This document shows positions 55,274 through 64,000 of a DNA stretch of 64,000 bases, piece by piece. The first letter of the stretch is position 1, and the number at the start of each line of letters is the position of its first letter. Under the pieces are notes generated by a model, which ran no database searches, was not told where the DNA came from, and saw nothing but the letters and a program-made list of their open reading frames with translations. The DNA is from Chrysoporthe austroafricana (lineage: Eukaryota > Ascomycota > Sordariomycetes > Diaporthales > Cryphonectriaceae), in the NCBI GenBank assembly GCA_001051155.2, contig JYIP02000002.1, forward strand, positions 5,003,315-5,067,314, in the 5' to 3' direction. The translations under genes and the position numbers were made by a program.

Positions 55274-58200
55274 TCACTGCGCCGCCGCGTCGAACCCGGC
55301 CTCGACGCCCTCGACCCACGCCCGCACCGCCTCCCGCAGCACGCTCTCCTTGTCCCGGCCGCTGCGGCGCCCGCCGCCCCGCGCCTGCTGCTCCTCCTCC
55401 TCGTCCCGGTGGTGCACCACGTCCTTGGCGATGTGCTCCAGCGCCGACAGCACCACCGTCTTGCACTCGCCGCGCGGCACCTCCTGGTGTGCCGCCGGCA
55501 GCTGCATGTCCAGGCTCGCCGCGTCGTCCGACCCCGCGGGGCGCGCGGCGCCGGCGGGCGCCTTGTAGGCGCCGCTCTCTCGCCGCTTGCTCGGCGACCG
55601 CGACGACGCCTGCGAGCCGTCCCTGCTGCTCAGGTCGCCGGCGCCGGCGGCGGCCCCCTGCGCGGTGACGCGCTCGACGGCCCCGATGAGCGTGTCGTCG
55701 AGCGCCACGATCGGGTCCTCGATGAACTCGTCCTGCAGGTGCTGCTCGTACGGCGAGACCATGGGCGTCAGGGCGGAGCTCGTCGTGTTGACGGACGACG
55801 ACAGCAGCGGCGTCGCGCGGTCGCCGCCCGGCGCGCGGGCGGCCCGGACGAGCCGCCGGTAGCGGATGCGGCGGATCGTGAACGCCGTGCTGTCGGCGAT
55901 GAGCGCGGAGCTGACGTCGACCCAGCGCTCGCCGCGCGCGTCCGGGGGCGCGCTCGTCGCGGGCGTGGGTTCTGCCCGCAGCGACGCCTTGACCTGCTCG
56001 ACCAGGTCGGCCTGCGGCGGGATGGCCTGCAGGATGAAGTCCGGGTGGTAGCGCTGGAGCCAGCCGGCGACGTTCTGCGGCACGTCGCCGTCGACGGTGA
56101 CACGGCAGGCCTGCTCGAACAGCTCGAGGCCGCTGAGGCCCGGCGTCGAGAGGTAGCCGCTGCTCGACGGGGAGCTGACGGCCGTCTCGAAGGACGCGAT
56201 GAAGTCCGGGAACGGGACGTCGACGTCGATGACGCCGTCCTCCTCGTTGATGGTCGTCTTGACCGGCGAGTCGAACGCGCTGTTGGGGTCCGCCTTGCGC
56301 TCGACCGGGATCGGCGGCACCCTCGACGGCTCCGGGGTGTCCTGCGGGCCGTCCTGGCTCCGCCGCGGCGTCTCCGGCAGCCGGTCCTCCGGCCGCCTGG
56401 GCCCGTCCCCCGCGCCCCGGGCCCGGGGCTGCGTGCCCTGCTGCTGCGCCTGGGCCTCCTCTATCATCCTGCCGAGCGAGGCCCGGCGGGCCGCGGGCGG
56501 CTTCCGCGGCGACAGCGGCGACATCTTGTCGCGGGCGGGGACGGAGTCGCGGCCGGGCGACGCCGTGGTGACGACCGAGTCGCGGCGCCGCGCGCTCCAC
56601 AGCCCGCTGATGACGCTGCCCCAGCGCGAGCTCGACTGCGTGTCCGAGCTGCCCATGCTGTCGCCGCGTTGCAGCGACCGCTTCAGGTCGTCGGTCGCCG
56701 CGCTGCTGCCGCCGCCACTCCCGGGCGGGCTGGCCAGCTGCGCCTCGGCCTTCTGCACCGCGAAGTGCGGCACGCTCGTCTCGGGCACGATGGTCGCCGC
56801 GCTGACCTTGCGCGCGTCCAGGTCCGCCGCCAGCAGCGGCACGTGCGGCATCGTCCGCACCGACACCGCGTCCGAGGCGCGCCGGTCGCGCGGGCCGTTG
56901 CTGCTGCCGCTGCTGTCCATGCTCAGATGCGCCAGCTGCGCCGGGACCGAGCTCCTGGGGCCGGGACCCGCTGCGCCGGCGGTGGGGGGGGCGGCGGCGT
57001 ACATGCTCGCGTTCCGGGAGTGCGAGTTGTGCCGGGAGGCGCCGCGGCGGTTGATCTTGCGGCGCAGCGACTCCTCCTTGGTGAGGGGCACGATGAAGGA
57101 GGGCGGGGACTGCGAGAGGGCGCCCCACGAGGCGGAGGTGGCGGGCCGCTGGGCGCGGGCGCTGGCGGCGGCGGCGGCGGCGGCGGCGGGCAGCTGCAGG
57201 TTGGCGGGGAGGAAGGCGGAGAGCAGGAAGATGAGGCGGCGGGCGGCGACGCGGTCGTGGCCGACGATGACGGTGCGCGCCGGCAGGGCCAGGTCGTCGT
57301 CGCCGCCGCGCAGCTTCTGCAGCATCGAGAACTGCCGGCGGTACTTGGACGGGCCCAGCGCCTGCAGCCAGTCGGTGTGCACGGCGAGGAACCCCGTCAG
57401 CAGGTTGAAGAAGAAGAAGCCCTGGTCGCGCCCGCCCGCCCACCGCTCGACCCACCGCGCCTCCTCGCGCCAGATGCCCCAGCGGTTCTGGCCCGTGACG
57501 ACGCGCGCGGCGCGCAGGCCCGCGACGATGCGGGCGCGCGCGCCGTCGACCTCGGCGCGGACCTGCGCGTCGTGCGCGAGGCAGTTGGGCAGGAGGGAGA
57601 CGAACTTGGTGTTGGTCTTGGGCGGCTTCGGGGGCGCGGCCGCGCCGGGGCCGCCGGCGGGCAGCGGGCGCGCGCGGGGCGGCGGCGCGGGCAGGGGGTC
57701 CGGCGATGCGATGTCGGCCTGCTTTAGCAGGGCGAGGATCTCGACGGCGACGAAGGACTGCAGAGCCGTGAGAGTCCGCATGATGACGTCCCAGTGGCGC
57801 GTGATGGCGTCGATGCGCTCCTCCGAGTCCAGACCGAAGGCCGGGTCGAAGGCGTCGAAGCCGCCGCCGCCGCCGCCGAACGCGGGCCCGGCGGCGGCCC
57901 AGCCGGAGCGCCGCGTGGAGCTGTAGGACGACGGGAAGGAGGCGTCCTGCTGGTCGGTGTAGGAGCCGGGGCCGCGGAAGACGGCCCTCGAGGCGCTCGC
58001 GGGCGTGCCGGCCGGGGGCGCCGGCGGCAGGGTGACGACCAGGGCGACGGCGTACATGGGGGTCCTCCGCTGCTTGGGCGGGGGCCTCTTGGCCCGGCCC
58101 CTCACGCCGTCGTCGGCGGCGGCGGCGGCGGCGGCGGCGCGCGGGAAGGGGAACTCGGAGCTGTCCTCGCTGAAGTGGCCGCGCGCCGGGCTGGCCGGGG

Positions 58201-59242
58201 TATCGTCGGCGGGGAGGTTGACGGGGAAGAGCCTCGTGATGAGCACGCGCTTCCGGTCCGAGGGCCGCGGCGTGGGGGACGGGGCGGGCTGGCCGAAGGG
58301 GGACGGCACGGTCTCCGAGGAGAAGGACTGCGACAGCTTGCTGGCTCTCGTGGCGGACCTGCCCACGGACCCGCCCCGCCCGTCGGCGAACGCGTAGGAG
58401 ACGTCGGCGCGCAGGTCGGAGGGCACGACGTGGACCTTGGTGGAGGTGCCCTTGTAGGCGAGGAACTCGTTGTTGCCGAAGATGCAGCCGGCGAAGGTGT
58501 CGAGCTCCTGGCGGTACTCGCGGGCCGCGCGCTGGGCCTCGCCCTCGGCACGGCTCTGGGTGCGGCCGTGGACGGAGGCGCGGCGGTCGAAGGCGCTCTG
58601 GCGCTGCTGGGGGCTGCTGCTGCTGCTGCTGCCGCCGCCGGGCTGGATGGCGAGGGGGCGGGCGGACGACTGGGCCTGGCCGCCCCCCGTGCTCGCCTTG
58701 CGCTGGGGGGCCTGCTGCTGCGGCGGCGGCGGCGGCGGCGGCTGCGGCGCGGGCGGCGGCAGCAGGGGCGGCGGGGCGCGCCGGGGGTCCTGCTGGAGGA
58801 GGGGGCCGGCGGCCTGAGACAGGCCAGCCACGGTCGCGGGGCGGTGGTCGGCTGGCGAGGGTGTCTGAGACACGGGCAGCGGCTGGCTGTCGTAGAGCAG
58901 GGAGGCCGGGGAGGCGCTGGACGTGTCCTGCATGATGACGACGCGCACGTCGCGGCCGTCGAGCTCGAGGTCGCCGCTCAGGTCGAAGGGGCTGGTGGCG
59001 GAGGTGGCGAGGGCGGCGGCGCTGGACATGGGGAAGACCTGGTCGTTGCCGTGCGGCTGGTACAGCGACTGCGGGTCCGGGAAGAGGAGGCAGCGCGTGT
59101 GGATGTCCTCCTGGACCGACTCGAGGGAGGAGACCTGCCTGGAGGCGGAGGCAGAGGCGGAGGACGAGGAGGAGGAGGCGGCGCCCTGGCCCTGGGCCGG
59201 CGAGCCAGCGGCGGCGCTCAGGTTGAAGAGTTTCCCCAGCAT
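55274..59242 (-). CDS. folliculin-interacting protein (FNIP/Lst4)-like
   Basis: One uninterrupted 1,322-codon frame. The N-terminal FNIP/longin-like block is visible: DVRVVIMQD near residue 100, and FGNNEFLAYKGTSTKVHVVPS near 250. A central DENN-like region follows (ITRHWDVIMRTLTALQSFVAVEIL, RFFD-less), with FFFFNLLTGFLAVHTDWLQALGP and a later conserved block with ADSTAFTIRRIRYRR. Long Ser, Gln, Pro and Ala stretches separate them. Yeast Lst4 pairs with Lst7 (folliculin) as a Rag-GTPase regulator at the vacuole for amino-acid signalling to TORC1; that role is inferred. The full frame is intronless and very GC-rich, which creates long false frames on all other strands. Confidence 0.75.
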   Translation of the reverse strand: MLGKLFNLSAAAGSPAQGQGAASSSSSSASASASRQVSSLESVQEDIHTRCLLFPDPQSLYQPHGNDQVFPMSSAAALATSATSPFDLSGDLELDGRDVRVVIMQDTSSASPASLLYDSQPLPVSQTPSPADHRPATVAGLSQAAGPLLQQDPRRAPPPLLPPPAPQPPPPPPPQQQAPQRKASTGGGQAQSSARPLAIQPGGGSSSSSSPQQRQSAFDRRASVHGRTQSRAEGEAQRAAREYRQELDTFAGCIFGNNEFLAYKGTSTKVHVVPSDLRADVSYAFADGRGGSVGRSATRASKLSQSFSSETVPSPFGQPAPSPTPRPSDRKRVLITRLFPVNLPADDTPASPARGHFSEDSSEFPFPRAAAAAAAADDGVRGRAKRPPPKQRRTPMYAVALVVTLPPAPPAGTPASASRAVFRGPGSYTDQQDASFPSSYSSTRRSGWAAAGPAFGGGGGGFDAFDPAFGLDSEERIDAITRHWDVIMRTLTALQSFVAVEILALLKQADIASPDPLPAPPPRARPLPAGGPGAAAPPKPPKTNTKFVSLLPNCLAHDAQVRAEVDGARARIVAGLRAARVVTGQNRWGIWREEARWVERWAGGRDQGFFFFNLLTGFLAVHTDWLQALGPSKYRRQFSMLQKLRGGDDDLALPARTVIVGHDRVAARRLIFLLSAFLPANLQLPAAAAAAAASARAQRPATSASWGALSQSPPSFIVPLTKEESLRRKINRRGASRHNSHSRNASMYAAAPPTAGAAGPGPRSSVPAQLAHLSMDSSGSSNGPRDRRASDAVSVRTMPHVPLLAADLDARKVSAATIVPETSVPHFAVQKAEAQLASPPGSGGGSSAATDDLKRSLQRGDSMGSSDTQSSSRWGSVISGLWSARRRDSVVTTASPGRDSVPARDKMSPLSPRKPPAARRASLGRMIEEAQAQQQGTQPRARGAGDGPRRPEDRLPETPRRSQDGPQDTPEPSRVPPIPVERKADPNSAFDSPVKTTINEEDGVIDVDVPFPDFIASFETAVSSPSSSGYLSTPGLSGLELFEQACRVTVDGDVPQNVAGWLQRYHPDFILQAIPPQADLVEQVKASLRAEPTPATSAPPDARGERWVDVSSALIADSTAFTIRRIRYRRLVRAARAPGGDRATPLLSSSVNTTSSALTPMVSPYEQHLQDEFIEDPIVALDDTLIGAVERVTAQGAAAGAGDLSSRDGSQASSRSPSKRRESGAYKAPAGAARPAGSDDAASLDMQLPAAHQEVPRGECKTVVLSALEHIAKDVVHHRDEEEEQQARGGGRRSGRDKESVLREAVRAWVEGVEAGFDAAAQ

Positions 59243-59792
59243 CTCGGCGGCGTGGTGAAGGCTGCGCCTGTGCTGGGGGGTGGTGCTCCTGTCAGAGGAG
59301 GGAGCGAGAGAGCGCGAGAGCGCGCGCGCGAGAGAGAGAAAGAGGTAGAGTGAGTGAGAGTGAGTGAAGGCGGGCCCTATCGCGCGGCGCAGCGCGGCCG
59401 AGTCATCTTTTCTGGCCGCGGGCGAGGGTGGACGTGGTGGTGAGGCGAGGGGAGGGCGGTTTCGCGCAGAGCCATATAGGGACGCGAGCCAGGTCAGGCG
59501 GCGGGCGACGATCTCATGTGAAGAATAAAGGCCGGTGGACCTGTGGATTTAGTCGTCGGTGGCCAGCGCGCGCCATCCGAACTCGGTGTCGCAGGTGATC
59601 CAGCAGAGGCTCCTCTCTCTGGCCCCGTCCACAAAATATGAATAAGAGCTCCAGGCCCGTGGCGGATCTGGGCGTCGTCTCTCTTCTGAGATGGGGTCGC
59701 AGAAGGTGAGAATCGGAGCAGGTCGAGAGAGGAGAGTGAGAGAGTTGAGTGAGTGAGTGAGCGAGTGAGTGAGAGGGAGGGAGGGAGGGAGG

Positions 59793-59798
<6 letters not shown>

Positions 59799-59834
<36 letters not shown>
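59799..59834 (+). repeat. (GA)n microsatellite
   Basis: Tandem GA units in a purine-rich stretch that also holds GAGT and GGGA repeats just upstream (59740-59798). Confidence 0.9.
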
Positions 59835-59837
<3 letters not shown>

Positions 59838-60094
59838 TAGGAGAGAGACAAGGGATGGCCCAGGCCCAAGCAGATGCTATTATGTACGGGATGGGTCGAG
59901 ACGACGCGGCGGGCCTTTTTGGCAATTGCCGGGACGTGAGAGGACGAAAGGCCGGGCCACCAGAGCGAGGTGGATCGATTTTCTTCAGAAGCGGATGGGA
60001 CGCCCCCTCCCCTCCCCTCCCGAGGAACGGCGCAGGTGATAGATATTTCGACCACGTAACAAGGTGTTGTTGTACCCGCAGCGGCGGCAGCAGC

Positions 60095-60126
<32 letters not shown>
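60095..60126 (+). repeat. (CAG)n microsatellite
   Basis: About ten CAG units. Confidence 0.9.
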
Positions 60127-60511
60127 GAGGAGGAGGTAGGTGGGCGGCGCTAATCGTGGGAAGAAAGAATGGGGCCGGGACACCTCACGATGCGGCGAGG
60201 CGTGCGTGCCAGCGGAGACGGGCGCTGTGTGTGTGTGTGTCTCTGTCTCTCGCGCGGTAGAGGGATGGATGGTTGTTGTTGTGCGCTGGGTAGGGAGGCG
60301 AGCGAGGAGAGAGTAAAGAAAGTAAGTGAGTACGTGAGGAGAGTAAGTGTGAGTAGTAGAGCAGGCAGGTAAGATAAGCAGGCAAGCAAGCAGCAGGCTG
60401 GCTCGTGAGAGGGAGGGCAGCGCAAGACACGACACGACAGGACGGCGGCCTCCAGGTATGTATGTGCGCCTCGTGTTGTTGGGAAGCAGCCTCGTCGTGA
60501 GGCCCGCGACC

Positions 60512-60512
<1 letters not shown>

Positions 60513-60554
<42 letters not shown>

Positions 60555-60569
60555 GGCCCCGGCCCCCCN

Positions 60570-60608
<39 letters not shown>
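60513..60608 (+). repeat. paired poly(A) runs flanking an N
   Basis: A run of about 38 A, then a short GC segment with the single undetermined base at 60569, then another A run of about 39. It parallels the structure at 29.2 kb. Confidence 0.6.
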
Positions 60609-60611
<3 letters not shown>

Positions 60612-61210
60612 GCTAGCCTGGCCCGCCGCGCGCCGTCGTCGTCGTGTGCTTGCTTTATCACCGGCAGTCAGTCGATCGAGGGGGGGCCCAGCCCATATGC
60701 TGCTGCTGCTGCTGCTGCTGCCGCCGCCGCCACTAGGCAGGTTTAAGTGCACCACCCCCCCGTAACTGAGTAAGTCGTACCGTGCTAAGTCGTGGGCCGC
60801 CCAGCTAATGGCCGGAACCGGCATGGCTCGGCCCCTCGAGCGAGCAGGTGTGGGCTCTCCTCTCTCTCTGCCCTGCGACGCTGGGGGAACGCTGGACGCT
60901 TTCGTCGAGCTGTCCCGGCGCTACGGCGGATATCCTGTACGTACGGGGCGCACGGCTAGCAGCAACGGCTGGCCTGGCCTGGGGGAGGAGGCGGAGGAGG
61001 AGGAGGAGGAGGAGGAGGAGGATGACAGGGCAGCGAGGGTCGAGATGATGAGTCAAGACGAGAGAGCACGTCGTCATAGGTGAGAGAGCTGTGCGACTGT
61101 GCCGTCTGGGGCCTGGGCCTGGCCACAACCCACACGACACAGCACAACCTGCGTGCATGTGCGTGGTGTTGCCCCAGAGTTCCCACCGGCGAGCAGCAAG
61201 GCCCCCCAGG

Positions 61211-61280
61211 CAACGCAACGCAACGCAACGCACGCAACGCAACGCAACGCAACGCAACGCAACGCAACGCAACGCAACGC
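61211..61280 (+). repeat. (CAACG)n repeat
   Basis: About fourteen tandem CAACG pentamers with one shortened unit at 61231-61235. It is not telomeric: fungal telomeres are TTAGGG. Confidence 0.95.
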
Positions 61281-61842
61281 ACAGGGAACGCACAGGGCTC
61301 GCTCGCTCACCCCACAGGCAGGCCACACAGGCCACAGCAGAGATCGGAGCAACGCCCTGTCCTCGAAGCTTGTCCTGTGACGGATGGGAACAGCCTGCTT
61401 CAGGTGTCCTCCCCCTCCTCCAGCTGCCGTGTAAGTTGCGGTGTACCGGGATGGAGGGCTGGAAAACGTGGGAAGGCAAGGTTATCCTGGCCGTGGTAAG
61501 TTGATATTGATATGATATGATATGATATGATCCATTTATTCGCGCAGGGCCGCCGCCGAGTCTTGCTTTGCTTTGCTTCTCCTCCGTCTGGCACACATGC
61601 ACCCTGGGCATATTGGCCACCAACGCTATCACCACCACCACCACCACCCTCAGTAAGTAGTAGTACTGCGTACTAATGTATTATAGTACGTACGTACAGT
61701 CGCACAGTCCCGTATCTACCAACAGCAGCCACCGCCCAGCCAGGCAGGGGGGGTGGGGAAAAAAGAGATAATCCCGCCGGTAGGACCATGCGTCGCACAC
61801 GCCCAGCTGCGTTCGTACGTGCCCTCCCTCGACGCCGTCATC

Positions 61843-61843
61843 C

Positions 61844-61880
<37 letters not shown>
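61843..61880 (+). repeat. (TGTC)n microsatellite
   Basis: About nine tandem TGTC units. Confidence 0.95.
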
Positions 61881-61884
<4 letters not shown>

Positions 61885-62488
61885 GTGTGTCTCACGATAG
61901 AGATGACAGTAATAAGCAGAACAACACCCACCCGCTCAGCCACCCATCCACGCACCCGCGCAGGGCTCCTCGGATATTACATACGATTTACTACTGCGAA
62001 CACAAAGCAGTCGCAAATCACCCGCCCGCCATTGGGCTGGCTGGCCTCAAACCCTGCTCCGGCCCATCCCACGAACCCACGCACGCGACCCCCCACCGCG
62101 GTTGCTTGCTCACCTCTTTGTACCGCCTGCGAAGGGGGGGGGGTGGGCGAGGCACGGGATATTCCGTCCACAAGCAGCAGGGGGGAGATGGTGGATCCAT
62201 TACTAACTACCACACCCCAGACAGACGATCCTCCCCGTGGCTGGCGGCGCATTGACAGAGAGAGAGAGACAGACAGAAAAATAATTACGCAGTACGGGGG
62301 GGCGCCAGCTACACCGACGCCTCGTTCTGGCAAGAGTCTGCGCGCATGGCGCACCCTCTTGTCTCGTCTGTCGCGGCCGGCTGTCGCCGGAGATGGGGCG
62401 TGTGCTACGTATTTGGGTCAGGTGGTGGCACCGGTGGTGGCACCGGTGGTAAGTAAGTAAGTAAGTAATAGTAATAGTAGTGGTAGTG

Positions 62489-62490
62489 GT

Positions 62491-62522
<32 letters not shown>
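62489..62522 (+). repeat. (CAG)n microsatellite
   Basis: About eleven CAG units, preceded by GTAA and TAG repeats. Confidence 0.9.
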
Positions 62523-62524
<2 letters not shown>

Positions 62525-63694
62525 ATAGTGAAGCCTCCCGAAGCTTGGCTCGCCCGTGTTTTCTTCACCGGCCGCCTCCTTCGGGCCTAGCCAGACAGCG
62601 GTCGTTCCCGTGGCAGCCGGCGCACGCGAAGAGCGCACGCGAGAGAGGGAGCATCCTCCCACCACCCGCCCTGTCTCGCCCTGTCTTCTCGCCCTGTCTC
62701 CTCCTCCTCGTCCTCGTCCTCCTCGTCCTCGTCCTCCTCGTCCTCCTGCTCCTGCTCCTGCTGGTCCTCCCTCCTCCTGGTCCGTCCCTCCCCCCCCCCC
62801 TTCTCCCCCTCGAGACGCCAGCGCCCGTTGGTTCCTAGGCTCCGATGTGTAGAGGAGAGAGAGACGGCGGTGAGGCCGCGAACCGGGCCCTCCCCGGGCG
62901 AGGCCAAGATAAGACCAGCCAGCGCCGGCCACACTCTATGGCCCAGCTGCTCGAAACAGGGCCCTGCGCCGGGAAAGCTCACCGTCTGTGGCCTGTCCTG
63001 TCCGTCAGCCCTGCCTTCTTTTTCGCTGCGTGCAGCATGATCAGCCGCGCCGCGCCGCCCTCGAGGATCGACATGGCCTGTCCCGGGCGGGCTGGTTCTC
63101 TCTCGCCCCTGCCCTGGTGGTGATGATGACGACGAGGACGAGGGTCTTATCGCCCGCGCATACATGCCTAACCCGGCCTTGGCTCGGCGGTGACAGCGGC
63201 GGCTCGGCGCCGGGCGGAGGAAGGGGGGAGGACGCCCACGAAGGAGGGTTGCACACGCGGTCGTCCCGTGTTCACTCCTCCTCCCCAGAGAGAGAGAGAG
63301 AGGAGGAAGAAGAAAGAAAAAAGGGCTGCCTGCCTGCGGTGGCACCATGGCAGCATGACATGACAGGCCAGGACAAGCCAGCCAGGACAGGCGGTCGGTC
63401 GGGGCCACTGGGACGGCCAGTCCGCCGAGCCTCGTAAGCGAGCCTAATGCAATGCAGGCCGCCATCACCTATCTATCAATCACCCCTCGACGCGGGAGAG
63501 CCGTGCGTGGTCGTGGTCATATGGTCTGTCTGTCTGCAGATGCGGTCATCCGGGCTAGCGGGGCGTGTGCGTGCTATAGCGAGAGACCAATACAACCACC
63601 ATCACCACCACCACCACCACCACCACCCGCCAGGCAGGGTAGGTAGGTATACTCGGTATACGATCTGGGCATAAGCTGGGCCGCGTCCGAGACC

Positions 63695-63696
<2 letters not shown>

Positions 63697-63742
<46 letters not shown>
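63697..63742 (+). repeat. (CTG)n microsatellite
   Basis: About fifteen CTG units. A (CCA)n run lies at 63597-63628. Confidence 0.9.
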
Positions 63743-63744
<2 letters not shown>

Positions 63745-64000
63745 GACCGCTGTGGCGTCGTGCTGCCGCCGACGACAGATCCCGCCACTATCACCACCAC
63801 TACTACCACCACTATCACCACTACCACCTCTTCCTCCTCCTTCACATCCCTTCGCAACACTAGACGGGCGCTGCGCTGGGACAACACGCACAGCACCCTC
63901 ACCAGGCTAGGAGGAGGAGGGACGAGAGGGACACCGCGAGACGATCCCCCCGGCGCCACCGGCCACCACCGCGGCCGGGCGGACCCCAGCGCCTACTAAG

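Larger units (their letters stand above)
59243..64000. other. 4.7-kb microsatellite-rich region, no gene seen
   Basis: Upstream of the FNIP-like start. It contains many simple repeats and homopolymers with little else. Open frames here, including the one at 62587-63468, reflect repeats (Glu, Ser, Pro, Ala runs). It may be the long 5' leader and promoter of the FNIP-like gene plus intergenic DNA. Confidence 0.6.

Noticed and set aside
55140..57455. 771-codon minus-strand frame and 772-, 575- and 519-codon plus-strand frames over the FNIP-like gene
   Set aside because: Arg/Ala/Gly/Pro composition typical of GC-rich shadow frames. The 1,322-codon frame has the conserved FNIP text.
61211..61280. 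CAACG array considered as a telomeric or CRISPR-like repeat
   Set aside because: The pentamer is uninterrupted with no spacers, and it differs from TTAGGG.
62587..63468. 293-codon minus-strand frame
   Set aside because: Driven by Glu/Asp and Arg runs from microsatellites, with no domain.

Overview
The window looks like nuclear DNA of a filamentous ascomycete (Pezizomycotina; a Sordariomycete is plausible but not shown). The reasons are short introns (mostly 45-130 nt) with GTRNGT donors and CTRAC/CTGAC branch sites, and typical fungal families: a Zn2Cys6 regulator, a DUF1996 secreted protein, a rhodopsin-fold membrane protein, an MCT-type MFS carrier, a BCS1-like AAA ATPase, BFR1, and an FNIP/Lst4-like protein. 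Gene models were joined by eye from splice signals and frame continuity.

Layout. Positions 1-17.8 kb are the accessory half: AT-richer, gene-poor, with ankyrin/STAND debris, diverged duplications whose differences are mostly C->T and G->A (RIP-like), and lineage-specific genes. These are a micro-exon gene at 3.9-5.9 kb, a BCS1-like AAA ATPase, a CorA-like membrane protein, a protein kinase with a weak glycine loop, and a small orphan protein. From 17.8 kb on the DNA is GC-richer and mostly conserved: a stand-alone HisD-family dehydrogenase, a DUF1996 protein, a Zn2Cys6 factor, an RNF126-type RING protein, BFR1, RPB5, a rhodopsin-fold membrane protein, a PNPO-like flavoprotein, Trm4/NSUN2 tRNA methyltransferase, an MFS carrier, a PLC-like phosphodiesterase, a six-cysteine secreted protein, a beta-carbonic anhydrase, RIB7, and a 1,322-aa FNIP/Lst4-like protein. 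The last 4.7 kb is microsatellite-rich and I see no gene there.

Most striking is the minus-strand gene at about 3882-5878 (5' end open). I can trace 20 exons and 19 introns in one continuous frame. Ten of the exons are exactly 21 or 42 nt, that is, one or two heptads. The last 14 exons are all phase 0. They encode a CCHC zinc knuckle followed by a coiled coil whose heptads coincide with exons, and end in a natural stop. Neighbouring exon-intron units are visibly tandem-duplicated. A RIP-like, shortened copy that has lost the heptad array lies just downstream at about 2850-3405. I do not recognise this as a named family.

The genes do not form one pathway. The conserved ones are unrelated housekeeping functions (transcription, tRNA modification, riboflavin, translation-linked BFR1, nutrient signalling). 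The accessory half is where new biology is likeliest.
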